From assembly GCF_013280495.1 (NCBI RefSeq), contig NZ_JABSSX010000003.1:186001-250000 (forward strand): DNA of 64,000 nt. The letters are read 5' to 3'. This document shows, in pieces, positions 1 to 9,024 of the stretch. The notes beneath the pieces were generated by a model that had not been told where the DNA came from, searched no databases, and saw nothing but the letters and a program-made list of their open reading frames with translations. Source of the stretch: Brevibacterium permense. Its GTDB lineage: Bacteria; Actinomycetota; Actinomycetes; Actinomycetales; Brevibacteriaceae. Numbering within the stretch: position 1 is the first letter of the stretch; every line of letters begins with the position of its first letter. Made by a program: the position numbers and the translations under genes.

Positions 1-1
1 C

Positions 2-1039
2 GCCACGGAGGCCTCGGCCGGTGACATCGTCGCAGTGGCCGGCATTCCCGACATCATGATCGGTGACACGCTCACCGACATCAACAATCCGAAGCCGATG
101 CCGGCGATCGTCATCGACGATCCGGCGATCTCGATGACCGTGGGTATCAACACCTCCCCGCTGGCCGGCCGTGAGAAGAACACGAAGGTCACCGCCCGCA
201 TGGTCAAGGACCGCCTTGACCAGGAGCTCGTCGGCAACGTCTCGCTCAAGGTCGTCCCGACCGAACGCCCTGACGCCTGGGAGGTCCAGGGTCGCGGTGA
301 GCTGGCCCTGGCCATCCTCGTCGAGCAGATGCGCCGTGAAGGATTCGAACTCACGGTCGGCAAACCTCAGGTCGTGACCAAGCAGGTCGACGGCAAGGTC
401 CACGAGCCCTTCGAAGAGCTCACGGTCGACGTGCCGGAGGACTACCTCGGCGCCGTGACTCAGCTGCTGGCTGCCCGCAAGGGCGTCATGTCGACCATGA
501 CGAACCACGGTACCGGCTGGGTGCGGATGGAGTTCAAGGTTCCCGCCCGCGGCCTCATCGGCTTCCGCACTCGGTTCCTCACCGAGACCCGCGGCACCGG
601 AATCGCGAACACGATCTCGGCCGGATACGGACCGTGGGCCGGCAATATCGAGTTCCGCATCAACGGCTCTCTCGTGGCCGACCGAGCGGGAACAGTGACC
701 CCGTACGCGATGATCAACCTGCAGGACCGGGGAACCTTCTTCGTCGAACCGACCTCCGAGGTCTATGAGGGCCAGATCGTCGGCGAGAACTCGCGCGCCG
801 ACGATATGGACGTCAACATCACGAAGGAGAAGAAGCTGACGAACATGCGTTCGGCTTCTGCCGACAGCTTCGAGAACCTCACTCCGCCGCGCAAGCTGAC
901 CCTCGAGGAGAGCCTCGAGTTCGCTCGTGAGGACGAGTGCGTCGAGGTCACCCCGGGTGCCATCCGCATCCGCAAGGTCGAACTCGATCAGAAGGAACGC
1001 GCAAAGCTCTACGCGAAGATGCGCCGCCAGAACGCCTGA
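2..1039 (+). CDS. typA: TypA/BipA translational GTPase, C-terminal part (5' end outside window)
   Basis: Translational GTPase of the EF-G family that binds ribosomes and assists 50S assembly and stress adaptation. The frame is open from base 2 and no convincing start codon is present, so the gene enters from outside and the GTPase domain is not visible. What remains (about 345 residues of a family usually 610-640 aa long) covers the end of the domain II barrel (GINTSPLAGREKN), the EF-G domain III-like part (GELALAILVEQMRREGFE), domain V (RGLIGFRTRFLTETRG) and the BipA-specific C-terminal domain ending near TPPRKLTLEESLEFA. The stop lies 52 nt before the chosen mshB start, so the two may be cotranscribed. 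The family call is secure. Confidence 0.95.
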   Translation, partial: ATEASAGDIVAVAGIPDIMIGDTLTDINNPKPMPAIVIDDPAISMTVGINTSPLAGREKNTKVTARMVKDRLDQELVGNVSLKVVPTERPDAWEVQGRGELALAILVEQMRREGFELTVGKPQVVTKQVDGKVHEPFEELTVDVPEDYLGAVTQLLAARKGVMSTMTNHGTGWVRMEFKVPARGLIGFRTRFLTETRGTGIANTISAGYGPWAGNIEFRINGSLVADRAGTVTPYAMINLQDRGTFFVEPTSEVYEGQIVGENSRADDMDVNITKEKKLTNMRSASADSFENLTPPRKLTLEESLEFAREDECVEVTPGAIRIRKVELDQKERAKLYAKMRRQNA

Positions 1040-1091
1040 GCCGGAATCCTTGATCCGGCAGCACCGAATGACCTCGAGCACCCAGGAACCA

Positions 1092-2411
1092 ATGACTGTT
1101 ACGCCACGCGTCCTCTTCGTGCACGCTCATCCCGACGATGAGACGATCACGACGGGCGGCACGATCGCCGAATTGGTCTCCGAGGGTGCCGAGGTCATGG
1201 TGCTCACCGCCACCCGCGGTGAGGGCGGCGAGGTCATCCCCGCAGAGCTGAAGCAGCTCGAGGGCGATCGGGGCGGTCTCGCCCGGGTCCGGGAGCAGGA
1301 GATCGCCGAGGCGATGCGTGCTCTCGGTGTGCGCATGCACACCTTCCTCGGCGGGACCACGCGCACCTTCGAGGATTCGGGAATGGAATGGGGGCCGGAC
1401 GGTCATGCCCGGCCCGCGTCATCGATGACCGACAACGCCCTGTGCGCAGCTGACATCACGACCGTGGCCAGACACATCGCTGCCGTCATCGATGCCTTCG
1501 AACCGCATGCGATCATCACCTACGCCGCCAACGGGGGCTATGGTCACCCCGACCACGTGCGGGTGCATGAGGCCACGACCGCGGCGGTCGACTTCGCCGA
1601 ATGGCGGACCGGTCGACTGCTCTACGTCGACACCCCCACCGAGGTTGCCCGTCGTTCGTTCGACCCGCACCAGGCAGGCTTCGCAGGCACCGGCTTCGCC
1701 CCCGCCGAGACGATCCCGGCCAAACCGCCGGTCGGTCAGCTCGTCATCGACCAGGACGTCAGCGCGGTGCTGTCGGCCAAACGGGCGGCACTCGAGGCTC
1801 ATCGCACCCAGGTGAGCGTGTCCGGCGGCTTCTTCGCCCTGTCGAACGGTGTCGGTCAGAAGATCGGCGACCGCGAATACTTCTCGATCGGGGCAGGCAC
1901 TCCGATCCCGTCCGAGATCCTCAACACCGGACCGGCCCCGCACGTGCTCACCGGCCTCGACATCGCAGCGGTCGAAGCTCAGGAGAATACAGCGGCTCAG
2001 CCCCTGCGACGGAGTCGCGCACCGCGGAAGCCGGGAATCTTCGCCTACCTCCACTCCGCTGTGCTCGGACTGCTCATCGCCTTCCTCGGCACCATGCAGC
2101 ACCTCAACGTCACGGTCGTCAGCCTCGGCGGCACCCCGATCATCCTGCCATGGGGACTCGCGCTGGCCCTGGCTCTGGCCGCTGCGGGGCTGTGGCACCT
2201 GAAGACGATGTATCGCAGCAGCGCCCCTATGCTGGTCGCCGCCGTGATCATTGCCGTACTGTCCTTCGTCTTCGGCCAGCCCAAGTGGCTGCCCGGCGCC
2301 GATATGATCGTCACCGGACTGCTTCGTTCAGTTGTGTGGCTGCTCGGACCGATGGTCCTGGCTGCTGTCTTCTCCTTCATCAACGTGCGCGGGCGCGATC
2401 GCACTCGCTAG
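1092..2411 (+). CDS. mshB: MshB-type deacetylase fused to a four-helix membrane domain
   Basis: Zinc-dependent PIG-L family deacetylase, most likely 1D-myo-inositol 2-acetamido-2-deoxy-alpha-D-glucopyranoside deacetylase of mycothiol biosynthesis. The zinc/catalytic motif AHPDDE is at residues 12-17 (H13, D16) and the second motif GYGHPDH at 149-155 (H152, H155), the spacing seen in mycobacterial MshB. ATG 1092 gives the usual MshB N-terminus and has AGGAA just upstream; ATG 1068 is an in-frame alternative adding eight residues. After about residue 310 the protein continues beyond the usual ~300 aa with about 120 residues holding four hydrophobic segments, like the small DUF6113-type membrane proteins encoded beside mshB in some actinobacteria. 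The fusion would place the enzyme at the membrane. Mycothiol use agrees with sigH-rsrA in this window. Confidence 0.88.
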   Translation: MTVTPRVLFVHAHPDDETITTGGTIAELVSEGAEVMVLTATRGEGGEVIPAELKQLEGDRGGLARVREQEIAEAMRALGVRMHTFLGGTTRTFEDSGMEWGPDGHARPASSMTDNALCAADITTVARHIAAVIDAFEPHAIITYAANGGYGHPDHVRVHEATTAAVDFAEWRTGRLLYVDTPTEVARRSFDPHQAGFAGTGFAPAETIPAKPPVGQLVIDQDVSAVLSAKRAALEAHRTQVSVSGGFFALSNGVGQKIGDREYFSIGAGTPIPSEILNTGPAPHVLTGLDIAAVEAQENTAAQPLRRSRAPRKPGIFAYLHSAVLGLLIAFLGTMQHLNVTVVSLGGTPIILPWGLALALALAAAGLWHLKTMYRSSAPMLVAAVIIAVLSFVFGQPKWLPGADMIVTGLLRSVVWLLGPMVLAAVFSFINVRGRDRTR

Positions 2412-2414
2412 ACT
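2409..2414 (+). promoter_or_regulatory. -10 element TAGACT for vanW-like gene
   Basis: TAGACT fits the actinobacterial -10 consensus TANNNT and recurs before several genes here. Its first three bases are the mshB stop codon. A transcript would start near 2421, leaving about 39 nt of leader before the VanW-family start. No clear -35 is visible. Confidence 0.4.
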
Positions 2415-2459
2415 CGTGCGAACCGCACCGAATCAGTCGTTATCGACACCCTCGGGAGA

Positions 2460-4220
2460 ATGATGCCGACCAATACCCTGTCCGATGGAACCTCAAACGC
2501 AGGCGGGCCCGATCCGTCCGGCAGCGCTGCCCGGAAGAAGTCGGTCTGGCCCTTCATCCTCATGGCCGTCGTCGTGCTGGCCGCCATCTATGTGGTGATC
2601 GGCTTCTTCAGCGGGCGTATGCTCGCACCGGGGACGACCGTGGCCGGAATCGACATCGGCGGCAAGTCCGCGACAGACGCCGAGAACACCCTGCGCAACG
2701 ACCTGCGCGATGACGCGGAACAGGACATCGTCCTCAAGGCCGGAGAGCCGACGGCGAAGCTCAACCCGGAGAAGGCCGGAATCACCTTAGACGCGGAAGC
2801 GACAGTCGAGCGCATCACCGGCTTCAGCCTCGACCCCACCGTCATCTGGGACCGCCTGTTCGGCGAAGATGAGGTCGACCCAGTCATCAAGGTCGACGAG
2901 GAGAAGTTCGACAAGGAAACCGCGAAGGTCACCGAGTCACTGGCCGTCGAACCCAAAGACGCCGAACTCGAGTACGACAAGACCACACCGAAGGTCAAGG
3001 ACGGCAAGAACGGCCAGACCGTCGACACCGCCGCCGTGCGCGCCGCCGTCGACGATCATTGGCTGCGCACCGAGGATACTCTCCCGGTCAGTCCGACGAG
3101 TATCGATCCCGATATCACCACGTCCGAAGCCGAAGACATGGCTGACGGATTCGCGAAAGACGCCGTGAGCAAGGACCTCACGATCACGGCGAAGCCTGCG
3201 AAGGATGCGGACTCGGAGGTCAAAGGCGGCGACCTCACCGTGTCCCCGAAGACCGTCGCGAAGACTCTGACGTTCAAAGCCGAGGACTCGAAGCTCAAGC
3301 CTGTCTTCGATCAGGAGGCTCTCCAGAAGGCCGTGCTGGCCGCCAACAAGGACATCGGACGACCGGCCGAAGACGCGAGCTTCGAGATCAAGGACGGCAA
3401 GCCCGAGGTCGTGCCATCCCGCAATGGAATCGGAATCAAGGCCAAGGAACTGACCGGGGCGGTCACCGACGCCATCAACGGCAAGGAGGACAAGCCCACG
3501 GTCACACTGGCCTCGGTCAAACCCGAGTTCACGACGAAGGATGCGAAGAAGGCCGATGTCTCCGACACCGTGTCACACTTCTCCACCGGCTACAGCTCGG
3601 AACCCAACCGCGATACGAACCTACGGGTGGCCGCGAAGAGGGTCTCCGGCACGGTTCTCAAGCCCGGTGAGCAGTTCTCCCTCAATGAAGCTCTGGGCCA
3701 GCGCAACGCCGCAAACGGCTACAAACCTGCCGGCGTGATCTCCGAAGGGCAGATGAAGGAAGACTACGGAGGCGGCGTCTCACAGGTGTCGACGACCCTG
3801 TTCAATGCGGCGTTCTTCGCCGGCTTCGAACTCGACGAACACCAGGCGCATTCGCGCTATATCTCCCGCTACCCGGAGGGCCGCGAGTCGACCCTCGACT
3901 GGTCGTCGATCGATATGAAGTTCACGAACAACTCGAAGACTCCGGTCGTCCTCGACATGTACCTCAAAGACGGAGAGGTCCACGCTAAGGTCTTCGGCGT
4001 CAAGAAGTACGATGTGTCGGCAGACGCCTCGGACCGGTTCAACCACACCTCACCGGGGTCGGTCACCGAGAGCGGGCCATCGTGCTCTCCGCAGTCACCT
4101 AAGGGCGGATGGTCGATCCGGATCACCCGAACAATGAAGGACATCGCTTCGGGCAAGACCACGAAGGACGGCTTCACCACGGTCTACCGGCCGGTGAACA
4201 AGGTCGAGTGCAAGGGCTGA
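2460..4220 (+). CDS. VanW-family membrane-anchored cell-wall protein
   Basis: Surface protein of the VanW/YoaR type. A short polar N-terminus is followed by one membrane helix (about residues 26-48, WPFILMAVVVLAAIYVVIGF) and a long extracellular part with acidic repeats resembling the putative peptidoglycan-binding domain found in front of VanW domains. The VanW domain occupies roughly residues 380-505 (VLKPGEQFSLNEALG, EDYGGGVSQVSTTLFNAAF). The biochemical function is unknown in the family; some members are linked to cell-wall or glycopeptide phenotypes. ATG 2460 and ATG 2463 are both possible; GGGAG at 2454-2458 suits 2463 slightly better. The gene converges on the GNAT gene with 33 nt between the stops and no obvious terminator. 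Confidence 0.85.
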   Translation: MMPTNTLSDGTSNAGGPDPSGSAARKKSVWPFILMAVVVLAAIYVVIGFFSGRMLAPGTTVAGIDIGGKSATDAENTLRNDLRDDAEQDIVLKAGEPTAKLNPEKAGITLDAEATVERITGFSLDPTVIWDRLFGEDEVDPVIKVDEEKFDKETAKVTESLAVEPKDAELEYDKTTPKVKDGKNGQTVDTAAVRAAVDDHWLRTEDTLPVSPTSIDPDITTSEAEDMADGFAKDAVSKDLTITAKPAKDADSEVKGGDLTVSPKTVAKTLTFKAEDSKLKPVFDQEALQKAVLAANKDIGRPAEDASFEIKDGKPEVVPSRNGIGIKAKELTGAVTDAINGKEDKPTVTLASVKPEFTTKDAKKADVSDTVSHFSTGYSSEPNRDTNLRVAAKRVSGTVLKPGEQFSLNEALGQRNAANGYKPAGVISEGQMKEDYGGGVSQVSTTLFNAAFFAGFELDEHQAHSRYISRYPEGRESTLDWSSIDMKFTNNSKTPVVLDMYLKDGEVHAKVFGVKKYDVSADASDRFNHTSPGSVTESGPSCSPQSPKGGWSIRITRTMKDIASGKTTKDGFTTVYRPVNKVECKG

Positions 4221-4253
4221 GCCCTCCTCACAGGATTCCGTCTGGCTGACCGT

Positions 4254-5339
4254 TCAGCGTGTTTCGGCGAACCAGGACCGGTGACGCACTGTCGCACCGA
4301 GAGAGGCGAAGAGGCCCAGCGACGCCTCATTGCTCGACTCGACGTCGACGAGGTAGGACCTGACCCCCCGCTGAGCGAGCAGCGCCGCCGAGGCAGCGAC
4401 CACCGAACGCCCGGCACCGCGTCGTCGCAGATCGGGACGAGTGATGAGGTTGGTGATGACACCCCATTTGCTGCGCTCGACCACCCTGCAGGCCGCCACC
4501 ATAGTCCGGGATCCATCGGGATGCTCGGCATAGGCGGTGACGAACTCACACGGCTGATCGGCTTCGATGAGTGTCTTGAACGCCTGAGCCGAACCCGAAT
4601 CCTCACCGGGGCTGCGCTGTGACGTCCATGCGGCGAAATGCTCGGAGGTCGGCGCATCGGAGACGTCGATGATCAGACCTGACGCGGCCGCCCCAGCGGG
4701 GGAGGAGGCACCGCCGGCTGCCTCCGCCGTGGCACCGGTGAGCAGAAGGGTGGCCTCGGAAGGGATGTAGCCGCGAGCTGAGAGCAGGGGAGCGAGCCCC
4801 TCACATTCTGGTGCCAGCGTCGAGGAATCGTCAGCGGAATAGATCTGGACGCGGCTCGGCTTGCCTCGGGCCCGATACCACTCCTCGACGGCATCGAGTC
4901 CCTGTTCCCACCCGAGTCCGGTGTCGGTCACGGGCAGGCAGGAATTGGCGCGCCGGGTCGCGGATTCCGAATGCCGCAGCAGCCAGCCCTTCTGCAGCAG
5001 GCTGACCTCGGCGGCCGCCTCGGTGCCTTCGTTGCGCAGATTCTCCACGTGCAGCCAGGACACGTCGTGGGGAAGCCAGGCGGCGGCCGAGATGCGCCGC
5101 AGATCCACGGCGGAGACGATCTCATGCGTGCGCCCGGCCTTCGTCGGAGCCGGGGGCACCTCGTGGACGAGGAGGATCTGGTCGCGAGCGATGCGCAGGG
5201 GCCCGCGCTTCGTATCGATCTCGAGTCCCGCCTCGTCGACGGCTGTGACGACGCCGAGGGCGTCCGACGTCGAATGGGTGTCACCGGGTGCGAGCGAATA
5301 CCGCACGACCACTCGTCTGCCGGGCTGCAGATCGTCCAC
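4254..5339 (-). CDS. GNAT acetyltransferase, Rv0428c/cg3035 family
   Basis: 361-residue N-acetyltransferase with a C-terminal GNAT fold; the acetyl-CoA loop reads DLRRRGAGRSV, followed by an amphipathic helix. The first ~75 residues form a small beta-rich domain (RRVVVRYSLAPGD, GVVTAVDEAGLEID) matching the SH3-like N-terminal domain of the Rv0428c family, whose mycobacterial member has been described as a histone acetyltransferase. The substrate here is unknown. The GTG start at 5339 is chosen because GGAGGAAGG lies six bases upstream on the minus strand and because the upstream continuation of the frame has no conserved look. It is divergent from fdxA across 190 nt, the same arrangement as in other actinobacteria where this family sits beside fdxA-dapC. 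Confidence 0.85.
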   Translation of the reverse strand: MDDLQPGRRVVVRYSLAPGDTHSTSDALGVVTAVDEAGLEIDTKRGPLRIARDQILLVHEVPPAPTKAGRTHEIVSAVDLRRISAAAWLPHDVSWLHVENLRNEGTEAAAEVSLLQKGWLLRHSESATRRANSCLPVTDTGLGWEQGLDAVEEWYRARGKPSRVQIYSADDSSTLAPECEGLAPLLSARGYIPSEATLLLTGATAEAAGGASSPAGAAASGLIIDVSDAPTSEHFAAWTSQRSPGEDSGSAQAFKTLIEADQPCEFVTAYAEHPDGSRTMVAACRVVERSKWGVITNLITRPDLRRRGAGRSVVAASAALLAQRGVRSYLVDVESSNEASLGLFASLGATVRHRSWFAETR

Positions 5340-5529
5340 TTCTGGCCTTCCTCCGCGAAATTGATGCCCTCCCACCCTATGACACGCACGCCCCGGTCCG
5401 GTGCAGGCGTGGGTCGGGATCTCAGATGCAATGCGAATCACTTGAGACCGGTGGTCACGGGAATCGGGCGAAGGCGTATTGTGGGATGTATATGCGCACC
5501 ATCTGTGAGTCTTTCGAGGAGTCAGCCCA

Positions 5530-5856
5530 GTGACGTACATCATTGCCCAGCCCTGTGTCGACCTCAAGGACAAGGCCTGCATCGACGAATGCCCCGTCGA
5601 CTGCATCTACGAGGGCGAACGCAGCCTGTACATCCACCCCGACGAATGCGTCGACTGCGGTGCATGCGAACCGGTGTGCCCCGTCGAGGCCATCTTCTAT
5701 GAGGACGATGTGCCCGATGAGTGGGAAGAGTACTACAAGGCCAACGTCGAATTCTTCGACGACCTCGGTTCGCCCGGCGGTGCCGCGAAGCTCGGAAACA
5801 CAGGCAAGGACCACCCGATCATCTCCGCCCTGCCGCCGCAGAACCACGACGACTGA
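5530..5856 (+). CDS. fdxA: 7Fe ferredoxin FdxA
   Basis: Small acidic electron carrier of 108 residues with one [3Fe-4S] and one [4Fe-4S] cluster. Cysteines at 9, 17, 21, 40, 43, 46 and 50 follow the seven-iron pattern: C9, C17 and C50 fit the 3Fe cluster and C21, C40, C43, C46 the 4Fe cluster; C25 is extra. The C-terminal extension (DDVPDEWEEYYKANVEFF) is typical of actinobacterial FdxA. The GTG start has GAGGAG at 5516-5521. The gene is three bases upstream of dapC, a classic actinobacterial fdxA-dapC pair and probably an operon. Confidence 0.95.
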   Translation: MTYIIAQPCVDLKDKACIDECPVDCIYEGERSLYIHPDECVDCGACEPVCPVEAIFYEDDVPDEWEEYYKANVEFFDDLGSPGGAAKLGNTGKDHPIISALPPQNHDD

Positions 5857-5859
5857 CCG

Positions 5860-6981
5860 ATGACGAACGCCTTCGGACTCAACCTCCCGGACTACCCCTG
5901 GGACCGGCTCACGGAATACCGCGACCGGGCCGCAGAGCATCCCGACGGAGTGTGTGACCTCTCCATCGGCACTCCGGTGGACCCCACCCCCGAGGTGATC
6001 CGGCGTGCTCTGTCGGACGCAGGGGATGCGCACGGCTACCCGACGACCGCGGGAACCGCACAGCTTCGTGAAGCCATCGCCTGGTGGTACGAGAACTGGC
6101 ATTCGGTTCAGCTCGATCCCGCCACCGAGATCCTGCCGACTGTGGGTTCCAAGGAGCTCGTAGCCTGGCTGCCGACCCTGTTGGGGCTGCGTGAGCGGGG
6201 ACTGGCCGTCGCCTGTCCCTCCGCCGCCTACCCGACCTACGAGATGGGTGCGACGATCGCGGGTGTCGAATGCCGCCGTCTCGACGCCGCGCAGATCGTC
6301 GACGGGGAGTCATTGGACGGTGTCGGTCTGCTGTGGATCAACACACCGAGCAACCCGACCGGGGAGGTTCTCGACGTCGACACCCTCGCCGAGGTGGTTC
6401 GCCGTGCTCGTGCCGCCGGAGTCGTCGTCGCATCGGACGAATGCTACGGACTGCTCAATTGGGCATCCGATGCGCCGGCGCCGAGCGTACTTGCAGCTGC
6501 GGGGGAGTCGAATGCCGGTGTGCTGAGTGTGTACTCGATGTCGAAGCAGTCGAACCTCGCCGGCTACCGCGCGGCGTTCGTCGCCGGTGATGCCGAGCTC
6601 ATCTCCGATCTCACCCGCTCACGCAAGCACGCGGGAATGATCGTGCCGTTCCCGATTCAGGAAGCCATGGTCGCCGGACTCCGCGACACCGAGCACGTGC
6701 TGGCGCAGAAGGAGACCTACCGGTCACGGCGCGAGCAGCTGCGAACTGGTCTCGAAGAGTACGGATTCCGCATCGACCATTCGACCGCCGGTCTCTACCT
6801 GTGGTCGACCGTGGACAAGAACTGCTGGGAGTCCCTGGCCGACCTTGCCGAACTCGGCATCGTGGCGGGTCCCGGCGAGTTCTACGGAGCGGCGGCTGCA
6901 GACCATGTGCGGATTGCGCTGACCGCCACCGACGAACGCATTCGCGCCGCGGCCGAGCGTCTTCGGGCCGCCGCGAGATGA
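5860..6981 (+). CDS. dapC: N-succinyldiaminopimelate aminotransferase DapC
   Basis: PLP-dependent class I/II aminotransferase of 373 residues. It converts N-succinyl-2-amino-6-ketopimelate with glutamate to N-succinyl-LL-diaminopimelate in lysine and peptidoglycan precursor synthesis. The PLP lysine is K229 in SVYSMSKQSNLAGYR; the cofactor aspartate lies in SDECYG (D193) and the NPTG motif is at 165-168. Assignment to DapC rather than another aminotransferase rests on sequence style, length and its place behind fdxA. The other succinylase-pathway genes dapD and dapE follow about 3 kb downstream, on the far side of gltA. Confidence 0.92.
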   Translation: MTNAFGLNLPDYPWDRLTEYRDRAAEHPDGVCDLSIGTPVDPTPEVIRRALSDAGDAHGYPTTAGTAQLREAIAWWYENWHSVQLDPATEILPTVGSKELVAWLPTLLGLRERGLAVACPSAAYPTYEMGATIAGVECRRLDAAQIVDGESLDGVGLLWINTPSNPTGEVLDVDTLAEVVRRARAAGVVVASDECYGLLNWASDAPAPSVLAAAGESNAGVLSVYSMSKQSNLAGYRAAFVAGDAELISDLTRSRKHAGMIVPFPIQEAMVAGLRDTEHVLAQKETYRSRREQLRTGLEEYGFRIDHSTAGLYLWSTVDKNCWESLADLAELGIVAGPGEFYGAAAADHVRIALTATDERIRAAAERLRAAAR

Positions 6982-7146
6982 TTGCGGGGGTGGGACACCG
7001 TGCGCGGAAGTTGCCGGTTTCCGAGCGTCCGCTAAGTTCCTGCTCAGACTTCATGCAGGGCGAAAAACTGTTATCTGCCCTGTTCAGACGTATTACCAGC
7101 CAGTAAATGAAGCGTGCAGCGATTTTTTGATTCCCGCAGTTGTCGG

Positions 7147-7188
7147 TAGTCTTTGAAAGAACTGTGCAAAACACCTCAGGAAGTTCTT
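7147..7188 (+). promoter_or_regulatory. gltA promoter region with inverted repeat
   Basis: TAGTCT at 7147-7152 fits a -10 hexamer. Downstream of it, AAGAACT (7157-7163) and AGTTCTT (7182-7188) form an inverted repeat 18 nt apart, placed where a regulator could bind over the transcription start. A weak hairpin (CAGGGC 7056-7061, GCCCTG 7077-7082) farther upstream could end the fdxA-dapC transcript. Confidence 0.35.
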
Positions 7189-7215
7189 GGGGTCGGTCAA
7201 CGGTGAGGAGATCGA

Positions 7216-8499
7216 ATGACTTCGGAGGCGAACCTCAGGATCGCTGATACGGAGCTGACACTGCCCGAGGTGTCAGCAACAGCGGGCAACAACGGATACC
7301 GTATCGGTTCTCTGCTCAAAGAGACCGGCGCGGTCACATACGATCCCGGGTTTGCCAACACTGCAACCACCTCGTCGTCCATCACCTACATCGATGGTGA
7401 CAACGGTGAGCTGCAGTACCGCGGTTACCCGATCGAACAGCTCGCGGAACAGTCGAACTTCGTCGAAGTCTGCTACCTCCTCATCTACGGTGAGCTGCCG
7501 ACTCAGGAACAGTACGATGCCTTCGACGCTCGCCTGCGCGGACACACCATCGTCCACGAGGACCTGCGGCGCTTCTTCCGTGCGTTCCCGTACGACGCTC
7601 ATCCGATGCCTATGGTTGCAGCTGCCGTCGCGGCTTTGTCGACGTTCTACCAAGATGACCTCGATGTCTTTGACGAAGACCAGATCGACACCTCGTCGTT
7701 CCGTCTGCTCGCGAAGATGCCGACCATCGCGGCACTTGCGCATCGGAAGAACATGGGCCTGCCGGTCATCCACCCGGACAACTCGCTGAGCCTCGTGGAG
7801 AACTTCCTGCGGGTGAACTTCGGTGTTCCTGCTGAGGAATACGAACCGGATCCGCTGGCGGTCAAGGCCATGGATCAGCTGTTCATCCTCCACGCCGATC
7901 ACGAGCAGAACTGCTCGACCTCGACGGTTCGCCTCGTCGGCTCGTCGCAGGCCAACGTGTTCCAGTCGATCTCAGCTGGCGTCAACGCTCTGGCCGGACC
8001 GCTGCACGGCGGCGCGAATTCCGCAGTGCTCGAGATGCTCGAGCAGATCGCGGCCTCCGATGACGGACCGAAGAAGTTCATGGAGCGCGTGAAGAACAAG
8101 GAAGACGGCGTTCGTCTCATGGGCTTCGGCCACCGCGTGTACAAGAACTACGATCCGCGCGCGAAGATCATCAAGAAGACGGCTGACGAGGTTCTCGCCC
8201 GGTCCGGCGGCGACCCGCTGCTCGAATTGGCTCAGCAGCTCGAAGAGATCGCACTGGCCGACGACTACTTCGTCGAGCGCAAGCTCTACCCGAACGTCGA
8301 CTTCTACACGGGCCTCATCTACAAGGCTCTCGGATTCCCGACGAATATGTTCACCGTGCTCTTCTCGGTCGGCCGGCTACCCGGCTGGATCGCCCAGTGG
8401 CGCGAGATGATCAAGGACCCCGAGACGAAGATCGGCCGTCCCCGCCAGATCTACACGGGCGAATACAACCGTAACTACAAGGACATCAGCGAACGCTGA
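7216..8499 (+). CDS. gltA: Citrate synthase (type II)
   Basis: Condenses oxaloacetate and acetyl-CoA to citrate, the entry step of the TCA cycle. At 427 residues it has the length of the hexameric, Gram-negative/actinobacterial type. Catalytic residues are visible as H264 (GPLHGG), H306 (GFGHRVYK) and D362 (NVDFYTG); LHADHEQN at 225-232 is the conserved substrate-site helix. GAGGAG at 7205-7210 precedes the ATG with good spacing. The gene is monocistronic by layout: its own upstream regulatory region and a strong hairpin after the stop. Confidence 0.97.
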   Translation: MTSEANLRIADTELTLPEVSATAGNNGYRIGSLLKETGAVTYDPGFANTATTSSSITYIDGDNGELQYRGYPIEQLAEQSNFVEVCYLLIYGELPTQEQYDAFDARLRGHTIVHEDLRRFFRAFPYDAHPMPMVAAAVAALSTFYQDDLDVFDEDQIDTSSFRLLAKMPTIAALAHRKNMGLPVIHPDNSLSLVENFLRVNFGVPAEEYEPDPLAVKAMDQLFILHADHEQNCSTSTVRLVGSSQANVFQSISAGVNALAGPLHGGANSAVLEMLEQIAASDDGPKKFMERVKNKEDGVRLMGFGHRVYKNYDPRAKIIKKTADEVLARSGGDPLLELAQQLEEIALADDYFVERKLYPNVDFYTGLIYKALGFPTNMFTVLFSVGRLPGWIAQWREMIKDPETKIGRPRQIYTGEYNRNYKDISER

Positions 8500-8512
8500 G
8501 CCCCCGCAGACG

Positions 8513-8551
8513 CAACGGCGTCGGAGCAGAATCTTCTGCCCGGCGCCGTTG
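8513..8551 (+). terminator. Hairpin after gltA
   Basis: CAACGGCG (8513-8520) pairs with CGCCGTTG (8544-8551); pairing continues inward through CGG/CCG and GCAGAA/TTCTGC to a 2-nt turn with one bulged A. It lies 14 nt after the gltA stop. There is no T tract, as is common for actinobacterial terminators. Confidence 0.7.
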
Positions 8552-8590
8552 TGCATTGACCGGCCCGGCACAGTCGTAACTTCCCAGGTC

Positions 8591-8694
8591 CGTCCCGCGC
8601 CGCTGCTCTTTTCCCCTCCCGCACCGGCTGCGCCGTCCCGCGCCGCTGCCCTTTCCCCGCACCGGCTGCGCTGTTCCGCGCTGCCTTTTTCGCA
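8591..8694. repeat. Degenerate C-rich tandem repeat (2.5 copies)
   Basis: Copy 1 (8591-8633) and copy 2 (8634-8671) both start CGTCCCGCGCCGCTG and end GCACCGGCTGCGC; copy 2 lacks about five bases in the middle. A diverged partial copy (TGTTCCGCGCTGCC) follows at 8672-8694. Confidence 0.7.
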
Positions 8695-8991
8695 GGTGCA
8701 TTTCTCCGGCAGGCCTCCCGCCGCCATCACGTCCTCGCCGTGGGCCTTCGTTCGCCATCACGCATCGGTAGAGCCACTGTGCGTTGGTGGTGGCTTCTCC
8801 TACACGCACCTGGGCATGCGTCACCGTTGGTGCCACAACCTCCTGCAGGAACGGGGCGTTATGGCACGCGCAACGTGTTTTGCCACCAGCAGGGTGACTC
8901 GCAGCGAAGAGCGTGGGGTGGCTCAGGCGAAGCCGCAGAAGTGGTGGATTGGGATTGACTCGGAGGGTGAACGCACGGGCGTGAATGCGCT

Positions 8992-9024
8992 GAGGGCGCG
9001 TCCACATGATGTGAACGCGCCCTC
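8992..9024. terminator. Hairpin downstream of dapD
   Basis: GAGGGCGCGT (8992-9001) is the exact inverse of ACGCGCCCTC (9015-9024), with short additional CAC/GTG pairing in the loop. It lies 111 nt past the dapD stop on the minus strand and may end that transcript. It lacks a T tract. Confidence 0.4.
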
